The notes beneath the pieces are model-generated. The model did not search any database and was not told the origin of the DNA. It was given only the letters and a program-made list of their open reading frames with translations. 64,000 nt of DNA from Jaltomata sinuosa. Lineage: Eukaryota; Streptophyta; Magnoliopsida; Solanales; Solanaceae. The position numbers and the translations under genes were made by a program. The stretch spans positions 1,922,001-1,986,000 of the forward strand of contig QJPP01007235.1 in NCBI GenBank assembly GCA_003996215.1. Direction: 5' to 3'. Below, piece after piece: positions 1-9,895 of the stretch (positions are counted from its first letter, which is position 1; each line of letters opens with the position of its first letter).

Positions 1-150
1 TTTGATCCAATTATATATCTATTTTAAGAAATTCAATTAATATGTATAAATTATTGGTTAAAAATTAACAACTAATTTAAAAGGCTAAAATTCTAAATTA
101 ATAATTCAAATCTAGACTTTGCAAGGTACTATTAATTATAAACCAACAAA

Positions 151-339
151 GATTGTGGTGGAGTGATAAGTACTCTTTCATCTTGAATCAGAGGTCTCGA
201 GTTCGAGTTTTCCCTAGGTATGAAATTGCCTTTGTTAAGGAACACTTTACCCCAATGTGAAACTTCTCGACACAAATTCGTGTTTAGTCAAACTCCAATG
301 CGTATACCGAATATCGAGTTGAAAACCAAAAACAAAAAG
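151..339 (+). mobile_element. tRNA-derived SINE copy
   Basis: A polymerase III-like A box region (GTGGTGGAGTGATAAG, from about 155) is followed by a B box-like GAGTTCGAGTTTTCC (about 198-212), then a body ending in an A-rich tail near 339. The second half resembles the SINE at 2044-3173: both contain a GAATAT(T/C)GA segment followed by GAAAACCA and an A-rich end. Flanking GTACTA hexamers at about 127 and 339 could be a short target duplication but are weak. Family name not assigned. Confidence 0.6.
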
Positions 340-763
340 TACTAAAAGGGACGAATGGAGAACAAGACGAAAACGTAACAATCTCTAACGATATCATGTT
401 GTTCATTTGGAGCCATATGAGGAAATTTAAAATTTGAACTTTTAAAGCACGTATAGTAATAATACGTTTGAAAAACTGGAATCCAAAATGTTAAAAAAAT
501 ATTTAATTATTTTTGTGACACAAAGTCAAAATTTGTTGCTTATCACCCCCCTTTAATTTGATTTTTTTGACAACAAAATTGTACCAACTTTTTCTCTTTG
601 TAAAGAAACTTTTTTCCGATCCCTCTCCTACTAACTAGGACAAAAAATTTCAAAAAAAAAAAAGATTTGTCTTTGTTGACACTATTAAACCAAATCCAAA
701 TATTAGTTTCTAATTATTTCTTTGTATTTAAAGTGATAATGAACATTTGTACATATACCCTTT

Positions 764-966
764 GCGGTGGCTCAAATAATTTGGTTTGAGACTTTCATAA
801 TGGAGTTCTCAAGTTCGAAACTCCTTGTTCTGAGTGGAGCTCATTGTACGAGGCTTGCTTAGTACGATTTACCTCTCTTGCGTGATTTACGAGCTATTGC
901 ACATGAGCGAGTTTATTCTATGCGCATTTCAAGAATAGCGACTGCGAGCTCCCTTGTCATAAAAAA
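764..966 (+). mobile_element. SINE copy, second family
   Basis: The copy begins GCGGTGGCTCAAAT (A box-like) and carries a B box-like TCTCAAGTTCGAAACTCC near 811. The body contains GTACGAGGCTTGCTTAGTAC and GAGCTATTGCAC and ends CTTGTCATAAAAAA. I recognise this body and the TCATAAAA end as a common Solanaceae SINE type from memory; no alignment was run. Target duplications are not clear. Confidence 0.6.
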
Positions 967-2043
967 TATATAATATATACTTATTATTACTTTGTTAAAT
1001 GGAAATTTTTGACAACATTTACTTAGAGTTCAGTTCTTTACAAAAAATTTATTCGACATGTTCAGATCAACTTGCACGTATCGATCATCTGCAAAATTGA
1101 TTGTTGGTAAAAAGCAAATTTGACACTGTTTTTCTTCCCATAATTATTAGTTAGCTTTAGACAAGTAATACGTTAATTGAGGAAAAAAAGACATGCACAA
1201 ATAGACGAGCTAAAATTGGGCCAGGCCATACCTAATCCTCCATTTGTGTTGGAGATTAATCCGATCCTCAAATGCCATTTTTACGTGATTTTAATCATGG
1301 CCTATCATATCAGATCCTAACATGTGATAAACATAGTTAATTAAAGGTAGGTTTAAATAATTCCTTAAAAATATATACTGGTGTAAATTGCAGAATCTCG
1401 TGAACCATGCGAGTCTCACGTACGTGAATCATCAAGTAATTTTAGCTTTTTAAAAGTTGTCAGCTATACTTAACAAGCAAAATATGTGAGCTTCACATGA
1501 GTCATTCATAAAATAAGAGATTTGTGTAGGTCATCCAAACGTAAGAGATTTCAACAAACACCGTTATTTGAATTTAAAAGATTGTTTTTGCCTCTGGCAT
1601 TGTTAATATGATGTACGTTCTGGGAAAAAATTAGTGATGAAATTGTATCGATAGAGTTCAAACAGTGAGAATTAAACTTGGTGATTGAGTTTTGAGGATG
1701 TTTAATTTGAGTTTGACGGGTAGACACCTGATTATTGAAGGTTTTGAGTGTTGAAAAACATGATAGTGCCGTCATAGGAACAATAACCATGTTTTTCAAA
1801 GTGTAGGAGAAAATCTGAATCATTTCGCATAGTTTAAGGGTAACTTTAACCCCTTTATGTGTTTCTTGATTATTAATATCATGCTATATTGTCATATATT
1901 TATTAAAATTTTGTTAAATTATTATTAATCATTTTTCAAATATTTGGTACATTTGGGTTAGCAGCTACTGAAAAAAATGTTACATATGTAGAGTATAAAT
2001 GTACACCATGGAGGAGAATATATATGTAAGTGTAGACATTATT

Positions 2044-3173
2044 AATTTTATCAATATGGGTTGTGGTAGAATGGTTGAGATTTATTTATTCTTAGAGGTA
2101 GGGGTGTACAAGGACCGGGTTGGTTCGGATATTTTAAATATCAAATCAAATCATTAGTGTCGGATTTTAAATTTATAAACCAAACCAAATCAATAAAAGT
2201 CGGTTTTCCAACCTCGGGTTTTTTCGGGGGGGGGGGGGGTTCGGTTTCCTCGGGTTTTTCATGTTTTTTCCGATAAAGTCTTCATGCAAACATATAATTA
2301 ACTTGTGCTTCAAATATTTCTTTAGTCCGAGCAAAATACGGCTATCTAAGGCATTTCTTTAAAAATAACACAAAACATATTCACTTTATTTGAAATTTAT
2401 GAAGTGAGTGATGACAATAAAATATTCAACCAAAAAAATAATGAAATCGCATAGAATAAATATTGCATATTAATAAGTCATAATAAAAATAATCATAATT
2501 TAAAAGTATTAAGTCATGCTAAAATAAGTCTTATAAGTATTAACTACATGACTAAATATTAAACAGAAAAATAAATAAGTTTATTTTATTTATGTAAAAT
2601 TAAAGAATAAATATCTAACATGACTGTCATTCCTAGTGTTGGATTGAATAATCTTTTGTTAACATTCGTATTGATTTGAGCTTTATTTGAGTTACTAATA
2701 TCTATGGGTTGTAAAAAGACTTATTGGACCATTTAAAATTCTAAGTTTAAACTTGAAATAATATATTGAAAGATAAAAACTATGAAAAAGTTGAAGAAAT
2801 GTTTATAAATTACATCACAATAAATATTTTTATGTATAAAATATTTTTTTAAAATAGTATACATGTAATATCGGGTTGGTTCGGTTCGGTTTGACTTTTT
2901 TTAGTTAAAATCAAACTAAACCAATTATAGTCATTTTTTTTTTCAATACCAAACCAAGTCAAACCAAATCACTAGTTTTTTTTTTACCGTTTGGTTCGAT
3001 TTGCGGTTCGATTTTGTACACCCCTACTTAGAGGTCTCGAGTTCAAACATAGAGAATAGAAAAAAACGTGTTAGAAGCGATGCATCCAAAAATGTGCTTT
3101 GCAAAACACAAATCAAAATTTAGATAGATTCAATATGAATATTGAACATCAAACAGAAAACCACAAAATAAAA
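2044..3173 (+). mobile_element. SINE interrupted by a hAT-like element
   Basis: A SINE of the same family as 151-339 starts near GGTTGTGGTAGAATGG and ends in an A-rich tail at 3173. It is bounded by a perfect 16-bp direct repeat, AAGTGTAGACATTATT, at 2028-2043 and 3174-3189, the signature of target-primed reverse transcription. The SINE is split at its B box by the 928-bp element at 2099-3026. Removing that element and one 8-bp repeat restores a continuous SINE through AGAGGTCTCGAGTTCAAAC. The order of events is therefore SINE first, DNA transposon second. Confidence 0.8.
2099..3026. mobile_element. Non-autonomous hAT-like DNA transposon
   Basis: The element is 928 bp with terminal inverted repeats TAGGGGTGTACA / TGTACACCCCTA. 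It is flanked by the 8-bp direct repeat CTTAGAGG at 2091-2098 and 3027-3034, the duplication length expected for hAT elements. Subterminal regions hold repeated GGTTCGG / AACCAAACC-type motifs in opposite orientation. A 14-G run lies at 2226-2239. No transposase frame is visible, so it must be mobilised in trans or be dead. Confidence 0.8.
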
Positions 3174-3189
3174 AAGTGTAGACATTATT

Positions 3190-3837
3190 TGAGACCAAAT
3201 GGATGTAAGGACTCTTATTATTTAATCTCTCAATCACGATTCCCTTTTTGTTTGCTAATTTATGTGTCACTTTTTTGAATTGGCATGTGCTTTGGTTAGC
3301 TTTAATCATGGAACATCATTAGTCATTACTGGAGAAGATGGAACTTCTGATTCTGACTGCATGTGAATTCTCCTAACTTGTCCAAGAATATTCACAAAAA
3401 GTGTTCCAAACATCCCATTTGTTTTTCCTTTCTTGTGCAACTTTATCTCATTTCTTGCTTCTTCTTTCCTTCTTGTTTTGTGTCCGTTATCATTTTAGCT
3501 ATTCGAGACTCACTGATTTGATTATTTTAAATTTACGTGGCATATTTTATAAGGATTTTTTTTTTTTAGAATGTAACATAGATGTATAATAGGTATCTTA
3601 AAATATATTATACTTGTTTGGTAAGGAATCTGCACTTTGTATTATAAGTCTATTAAAGTGTGTGATAAGTGTATTATCCATGAATAAAACTTGTATTATG
3701 TGTTTTATAAATTATTTTCTGCAATATGTATTAAACTTTTATTGTGCATATATTATAAATGTCAAGTGAAAAAAATGTTATTACTATAAATGGTAAATAT
3801 TTTCTTAATATAGCATATCCTACGTAAGTTTTTCCCC
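3190..3837. other. Intergenic spacer without recognised features
   Basis: AT-rich sequence between the SINE/hAT nest and the foldback element. A 62-codon open frame at 3401-3589 is hydrophobic and pyrimidine-biased and resembles no known protein. Confidence 0.5.
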
Positions 3838-4015
3838 GCGTAAAATCGGGACAACTACACAAATGCCCTTTAAAGAGAGTGGCTTTGTATTTTTGCCCCC
3901 CATAAAAATGGTCTTACAAAAATAGTCTTCCTTGTTTTTCATGTTTAGAACAACTACCTTTTTGCCCCTCTACACCTCAAATATTTTTAAATAACTCTCA
4001 ATGCTCATTTATCTC

Positions 4016-4432
4016 TCAACTTTTATATATATTTCTTTTTCTCTTTTTTCTTTTCTTTTTTTTTATTTCTATTTTTTGTTTTTTGTTTTTTTTATTTCTA
4101 TTTTTTCTTTTTTCTTTTTTTTTTCTTTTTTTCTCAACCTTTATTTTTCTTTTATTTTTTGTTTTATTCTTTCTTCTACGTTTTTTCTTTTTTTCTCAAT
4201 CTTTATTTTTTTTCTTTTCTCCTCTCAATTCTACTTTTTTCTCCTTTTTTATTTTTTTTATTTTTATTTTTCTCAACCTTTATTTTTTGTTGTCTTTTTT
4301 TTCTTCGTTTTTTTCTTTTTTTCTCAATATTTATTTTTTTCTCTCAACTTCTATTTTTTTAATTTTTTCTTTGGTTTTTAATTTTTCTTTTCTCTTTTTT
4401 TTAATCAATTTTTTCGACCTTTATTTTTTTTA
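4016..4432 (+). repeat. Pyrimidine (T-rich) tract, left arm
   Basis: About 420 bp of nearly pure T/C on this strand, made of degenerate units such as CTCAACCTTTATTTTT and TTTTTCTTTTT. It is the inverted counterpart of the A/G tract at 5820-6350 and forms the stem of the foldback element. Open frames here encode only Phe/Leu/Ser-rich strings and are not genes. Confidence 0.8.
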
Positions 4433-4434
4433 TG

Positions 4435-5735
4435 AGATGTTCTATAATTCTTGCTTTAGAGGCAAGACTTAGCCCAAAGACTTTCAAACAACAAATTACG
4501 CCCATGAGCAAGACTTGACACTAGTATATCGTGTCTTGATTTATGAGATATTTTATAACACTTGCCTCAGAGGCAAGACTTAGCCCAAGGACCTCTCAAA
4601 AAATACAAGTTACGCTCCATGGGCAAGAGTTCACACTACTTCATTATGTCTAAATTTATGAGATACTCTATAACTCTTGCCTTAGAGGCAAGACTTAGCT
4701 CAAGGATTTTTAAACAACAAGTTATGCCCCATTAGCAAGACTTGACACTACCTCATTGTGTCTTGATTTATGAGACATTCTATAACTCTTGCCTTAGAGA
4801 CAAGACTTAGCCCAATGACTTTCAAACAACAAGTTACGTCCCATGGGCAAGAGTTGACATTATCATATTGTGGTTGATTTATGGGATGCTCTATAACGTT
4901 TGCCTAAGAGGCAAGATTTAGCCCAAGGACCTCTCAAAAAATACAAGTTACGCTCCATGGGCAAGAGTTCACACTACTTCATTATGTCTAAATTTATGAG
5001 ATACTCTATAACTCTTGCCTTAGAGGCAAGACTTAGCCCAAGGATTTTCAAACAACAAGTTATGCCCCACGAGCAAGACTTGACACTACCTCATTGTTTC
5101 TTGATTTATGAGACATTCTATAACTCTTGCCTCAGAGACAAGACTTAGCCCAAGGACTTTCAAACAACAAGTTACGCCCCATGGGCAAGAGTTGACACTA
5201 CCACATTGTGCTTGATTTATGAGATGCTCTATAACGCTTGCCTAAGAGGCAAGACTTAGCCCAGGGACTTTCAAATAACAAGTTACGCCCCATGGGCAAG
5301 AGTTGACACTACCACATTGTGTCTTGATTTATGCGATGCTTTATAACTCTTGCCTTAGAGGCAAGACTTAGCTCAAAGACTTTCAAACAACAAGTTACGC
5401 CTCATTGGCAAGAGTTGACACTAGCACATTATGTCTTGATCATGAGATGCTCTATAACGTTTGCCTTAGAGGCAAGACTTAGCCCAAGGGCCTCCCAAAA
5501 AACAAGTTATGCCCCATGGGCAAAAGTTAACACTACTTCATTGTGTCTTAATTTATGAGATGCTCTATAACTCTTGTCTTAGAGGTAAGTCTTAGCTCAA
5601 GAATTTTTCAAACAACAAGTTATGTCCCACGAGCAAGGCTTGACACTACCTCATTGTATCTTGATTTATGAGATGTTCTATAACATTTGTCTTAGAGGCA
5701 AGACTTGTTCCAAAGGACTTCCAAACAACAAAGCA
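4435..5735 (+). repeat. Tandem array, about 12 copies of a ~112-bp unit
   Basis: The marker GAGGCAAGACTTAGCCC recurs at spacings of 111-115 bp: GGCA (or its variant) at about 4461, 4572, 4687, 4799 and 4910, then roughly every 112 bp to about 5696. Each unit also carries ATGAGATGCTCTATAAC, CAAACAACAAGTTACGCC, CATGGGCAAGAGTTGACAC and TTGTGTCTTGATTTATGAG variants. Divergence between units is moderate, so the array is not freshly expanded. It fills the loop of the foldback element. Short open frames inside it (4900-5148, 5331-5558) only translate the repeat. Confidence 0.85.
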
Positions 5736-5819
5736 CGCTCTTAAGTTTACTTCGATTTCAAAGAAAGAAGATCTTCTTTGCGGATTATCCAACTTTTTTT
5801 GTTCATTAGCAAAAAATAA

Positions 5820-6350
5820 TAGAGGTTAAGAAAAAAAAAAGAATAAAAGAGAAAAGGAAAAAATAAAGATAAAAATAAAAGTTGAGAAAAAAGAGAAAAA
5901 AAAAGTTGAGAAAAAAAAGAATAAAAAAATAAAGGTTGAGAAAAAAAAGAACAAAAAAAAAGTTAAGAGAAAAAAAGAAAATAAAGGTTGAGAAAAAAGA
6001 AAACGAGAATTAAAAAAAAAATTGAGAAAAGAAAAAAAAAGAAAAAAGATAAAAAATTAAAAAAATAAAAGAAAAAGAAAAATAAAAATTAAGAGTTGAA
6101 AGACAAATGAACATGGAGAGTTATNNNNNNNNNNNNNNNNNNNNAAAATGAAAGGTTGAGAAACAAGTCAGACAAAAAAAAAAGTTAAGAGAAAAAAAAG
6201 AAAACAAAAAAGAGAAAAAAAAAAATGAGAAAAAAGAAAACGAGAATTAAAAAAAAATTGAGAAAAAAGGAAAAAAAAGAAAAAAGAAAAAAGAAAAAAG
6301 AAAAAAGAAAAAAGAAAAATGAAAATTAAAAGTTGAGAGACAAATGAACA
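5820..6350 (+). repeat. Purine (A-rich) tract, right arm
   Basis: Nearly pure A/G sequence built from units such as AAAGGTTGAGAAAAAAAAG, the reverse complement type of the left pyrimidine tract. It contains the N gap at 6125-6144. Sequence before the gap (5955-6124) and after it (6177-6361) is closely similar. Confidence 0.75.
6125..6144. other. Assembly gap (20 N)
   Basis: Twenty consecutive N within the purine arm of the foldback element. The motif ACAAATGAACATGGAGAGTT ends just before the gap and recurs at about 6341-6360, so the gap probably joins two contig ends that cover the same sequence. Confidence 0.95.
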
Positions 6351-6700
6351 TGGAGAGTTATGGTGTAGAGGGGCAAAAATGTACATGTTCTATACATAAA
6401 AAGAAAGGAATGTATTTTTTAAAGACTTTTCTTATGAGGGGCATAAATTGAAGACCACTCACTTTTGAGGACACTCCATGTAATTTCCTGCGTAAAATGT
6501 CCCAAAAAGAAAGGTAAAAAGCCCAAAAAAAAAAAGTTGACGCTAGTTTTGGACTTCCATGACGATCTTATTGGGCTCCTTAAGTTATCTTGTGGACTAG
6601 TTTCAGCTAGTGAGCTGCTCCAGGCCCAAACTCCGACAATACAAGCTAGAATGGGGATTTGCTGAACCCTAAATCCTCCCCTTTCCGTCTTCGCGTAGCT

Positions 6701-8653
6701 ATGGCGAAGAACAGAAACAAGAAGAAAAATGGTGTAGCTGCTATGGATGTTTCCACTGACCAGACGGTCACGGGTGCCCAGGGTAATTAATTAGTTAACT
6801 ACTGTAATTTTTCAGTGTCTTCGTTATCATTCTCTTACAAAAAATTGCTTGATTTATGTTAAATTTATATGTTTGTTGCTTAATTTCAGCAATGGATACT
6901 TCAGAATCAGCAGCTTCAAAACCAAATATAGGTGGATCACATAGGTAAGTTGTCTAATTTTCAAACTCAGTTATAAATACTTGATGATTAGTGAACATGA
7001 TTAACGTTAACGGTGTTTAGGGAAATTTAGTTAAGGTAGTCTTTGTTAGAACTTATTATGAACGAAATAATCTGAATTCTGAACTTACTGTTTCTATTTT
7101 ATTTTTTAGTTTTGTTGAAAAAACTGTTATGAAACAGTCTTTAGGATGTATTTTGAATAGAATAATTGTTAGAATGCAAGTTAATTGCTGTTATATTTAG
7201 CTCTGTGCTTGCAAGAAATATTTTATTTTGTGGCTGCTATTGTTTGAGAATTTCTCCTTTGTTTAATATGATATGATTCTTGATAGATACTCACTCCATA
7301 TGTGCTCCACATTTACCTTATATTCCATCATTTTAATGAGTAAGTCCTGCCCATTTACCTTATATTCCGTCACAATAATGAGCCCAAATACCAATACTAT
7401 CCGTCCTTCCGTGCTAGTTTCCATTGGGACTGTCATTGCTCTTGGACTCTATTTACTTGCTACAAGACACGATTATCTTACTCATGAGTATGTAAAAGGA
7501 TAGACAAAAAGAATGTTCTATATTATGGGTATATACACATTGATTTTCATTCCTCATTTTGGGCTCTTTTGGTGATGATATGTTGAGATCAAGTCGAAGT
7601 GATGTATTTTACGAGATTTGGTAGCATAGGAAGGGCTTTTCTAGGACGATAAGATGTGGAGATCATAAATGCTGGTCTATATCATCAGTATAAGAATGGT
7701 GATCTCGTTGAGAAGCATTCTTTTTGGGTAAAGCCGTAGTCAAAATTTGGTGATGGGATTTGTTGTTACAACAGTGGGACCCCTATTGAAGCCATGTATA
7801 TGTGTGATTAGTAGTGGGTTCACTTTGTTATTTGGTGGTGAATAAATGCTGATTTGCCCAATTTAGTGAGCAGTGCAATGGGAGGCGGATATAGATGGTA
7901 CACAGAGGCAACTGACATGATTCTGTATGAAGAGAATGGGAAGGAGATTGGAATATTGACCTTAAAAAATGTTCTAGTATTTATATCAATTTCTATTTAA
8001 CTGCCATGCCATCGTATGTCTGTATATGTTGTATTAGAAGTCAGTGGTTGGTTACAATTTATTTGTGTCTAGCTCATCCACCATACTACTTACCAATACC
8101 GTTACATCAACTGCTGATCATCCTGATTTTGCGCGAGGTATTAGAAGATCACAACTCTTAACTTCCCCCCTTTGGTATCCATGCCTGTTTAGCTCCAATG
8201 TCTGAAGCAAGCCACTAACTGTTCATATTTGCCTCAAACCAAACCACTCCCTTCATTTTAGTCTTGTTGTTTAGGGGCTGCAAAAAAAGCTCAGGGAGTT
8301 AATGGAGAAGTTGAGAACTTAACAACACCTTTTGTCAAAAATAAAGGAGTGACCAATAAAGCTCCCTGTACATTTTCTGGGGTGCGGGAATTGTTTGCAC
8401 TTGAAATTCATGCATCTTCTGTATTATTCTTCCATTTGCACTCATCTTACAATTCCTCACTTTGTTTCCTCTAATGTCGTCTGCTTGATATTGCAGAAAG
8501 ATGAAGGGAGTACAAATGAAAAGGACGAAGAATGTCAGGAAAATGAAGGCCATGGCAAAGGCTATTTCGAAAAGTGAGAAATTGGAGGAAAGAATCACGA
8601 GGAGCGAAAGCAAGATAGAGAGAACTAAACATGCCAAAAAGTTATACGAATGA
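6701..8653 (+). CDS. Small basic plant protein, function unknown (97 aa)
   Basis: Three exons: 6701-6782, 6890-6944 and 8497-8653, total 294 nt. Junctions are AGG|GTAATT, TTTCAG|CAATGG, ATAG|GTAAGT and TTGCAG|AAAG, and the frame closes. The protein begins MAKNRNKKKNG, carries two short acidic/serine repeats (AMDVSTDQT, AMDTSESAA), and ends in a highly basic, probably helical half with KRTKNVRKMKAMAKAISKSE and the terminus AKKLYE. The basic ends suggest a nuclear or nucleolar protein, but I cannot name a function. From memory, similar small proteins occur in other plants. The second intron is 1.55 kb. TGGGCT (6573) and GGCCCA (6622) upstream are site II-type promoter motifs. The foldback element ends about 210 bp upstream of the start codon. 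Confidence 0.75.
7289..7382 (+). repeat. Short imperfect direct repeat in intron
   Basis: Within intron 2 of the small basic protein gene, ATTTACCTTATATTCC(A/G)TCA occurs twice about 37 bp apart, each followed by AATGAG. Nothing else coding is visible in this 1.55-kb intron; the open frame at 7273-7503 spans the repeat and has no recognisable similarity. Confidence 0.5.
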
Positions 8654-9257
8654 ATGAATGAATTTTTTTTCTTTCTGATTAATTATGAATGAATGATGAT
8701 TTTGTTTTGTTTATGTTTGTTCTCTCCAACGGCGTATCAATACAAGAGTTATCTCGTCTTTCATTATAACTCTGTAGGTCTTTCCACAAAACGTGTCAAC
8801 GTTCTTTTATTTCCCAGGAAAAACAGCGATATCGTGCAAGTACTACTAGAATTGAATGAAATGCCCTACCATGGGAAACAAGCATCTGTGGCTTGTGCTT
8901 GATCCAATAGTATAGTAGGTATTTGGAAGTCTTATAAAGGGTTTTTGAAGTTGTAGTTGAAAAATGGTATTTAGAAGTCGATATTATATTTAGATATGTA
9001 TTTTATTTGAAAAAATATTCAAGTTTTGTAAGTTGAAAATATATTTTTCAAACTTGAAAAACTCATCTTTATAAATTAACCAAAAAAAAAACACAAACAA
9101 ATGTATAATCAAATAATAACAATAATTATTTTTTGAAAAAAGGAAATCTTTTACATTCTGTTTGGATGGCCATCATAATGTATTGGGATCACATTAAATT
9201 AGTCGTTACACAAAATGAGACTTTTTATCGTTACTTAACGATGGGTTTAATGATATA

Positions 9258-9562
9258 CAACAACAACAACAACAACAACATACTCAGTGTATTCTCACAA
9301 AATGAGGTCTGGGGACGGTAGAATGTACACCGACCGTACCTTTACCTCAGATGAAGTAAAAAGGCTGTTTCCGATAAATCTCCGACTCAAGACAAAATAG
9401 GAGCATAAGAGGTCGAAAATAAAAGAACAAGAGATATAGACAGTAAATAGGACAATAGATAATCACAGACACTCTAACAACATAATACTATATCCGAACC
9501 ACATGAAACACTAGAAAACAGTAGAAACTGAAAATTAAAGCAATAGAAACACTAGAGCAGTA
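9258..9562 (-). mobile_element. TTG-tailed retroposon (RTE-LINE 3' end / TS-type)
   Basis: On the minus strand this 305-bp insertion ends in a (TTG)n tail, seen here as (CAA)n at 9258-9280. It is preceded by the conserved block equivalent to CCCCAGACCTCA and GGAAACAGCC. It is bounded by an 18-bp direct repeat with one mismatch, GATGG(G/A)TTTAATGATATA, at 9240-9257 and 9563-9580. It sits about 330 bp upstream of the CCDA start codon. Related, mostly shorter copies occur at 26236, 28030, 42802, 43287, 45693 and 48794. Confidence 0.75.
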
Positions 9563-9895
9563 GATGGATTTAATGATATAATACTATAAAATTAAAGTAA
9601 CAATGAAAACAAACATTGTACTTAAGCTAATAACATAATACATGCAATGGGCAACAACCGTCCAAACAGCTCCTTAAAGTGTGTACTGACAGAACTAGAC
9701 AAGTTCGGGGGTACTTGTGTATTATCCTGAAAATATAGGTGATCTATGTAATATATGAAACAATAAGGGAAGTTTATGCTATAAGTTGAAACTTCAAGGG
9801 AGGTATATGTAATTCTCTCTAGATGAACTACCGAGAAAAATGAAAAAAATATCAACGCAAGACCAAGCTCACTGCTTTCTTCTTCTCTCTTTTTC

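Larger units (their letters stand above)
1..2043. other. Gene-free AT-rich region
   Basis: I see no exon chain or conserved protein in this stretch on either strand. The only open frame of note (minus strand, 1551-1823) has no recognisable motif and AT-biased composition. Apart from the two SINE copies listed separately the sequence is AT-rich intergenic DNA. Confidence 0.6.
3847..6489. mobile_element. Foldback, Mutator-like element with 9-bp TSD
   Basis: A perfect 9-bp direct repeat GCGTAAAAT lies at 3838-3846 and 6490-6498. Immediately inside, the two ends are long imperfect inverted repeats. From the left one reads CGGGACAACTACACAAATG, then GAGAGTGGCTTTG, TTTTTGCCCC, TTTTGCCCCTCTACACC and CATTTATCTCTCAACTTTT. 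The reverse complement of the right end gives the same order with GAGTGGTCTTC, TTTATGCCCC, TTTTTGCCCCTCTACACC and CATTTGTCTCTCAACTTTT. The arms continue as a pyrimidine tract on the left (4016-4432) and a purine tract on the right (5820-6350). The middle is a tandem array (4435-5735). No transposase is seen. The 9-bp duplication is typical of Mutator-like elements. The right end lies about 210 bp upstream of the start codon at 6701. Size is uncertain because of the gap at 6125-6144. Confidence 0.8.

Noticed and set aside
4001..4472. Overlapping Phe/Ser-rich open frames
   Set aside because: They translate the T/C tract of the foldback element in several frames; not proteins.
4435..5735. Regular repeats resembling a CRISPR array
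   Set aside because: The ~112-bp units are contiguous with no unique spacers, in a plant nuclear genome; it is a tandem satellite inside a transposon.
8275..8390. Extra exon in the small basic protein gene (after TTGTTTAG)
   Set aside because: Its only compatible frame hits a stop (AGT TAA) after eight codons; direct joining of 6944 to 8497 keeps frame and a sensible protein.
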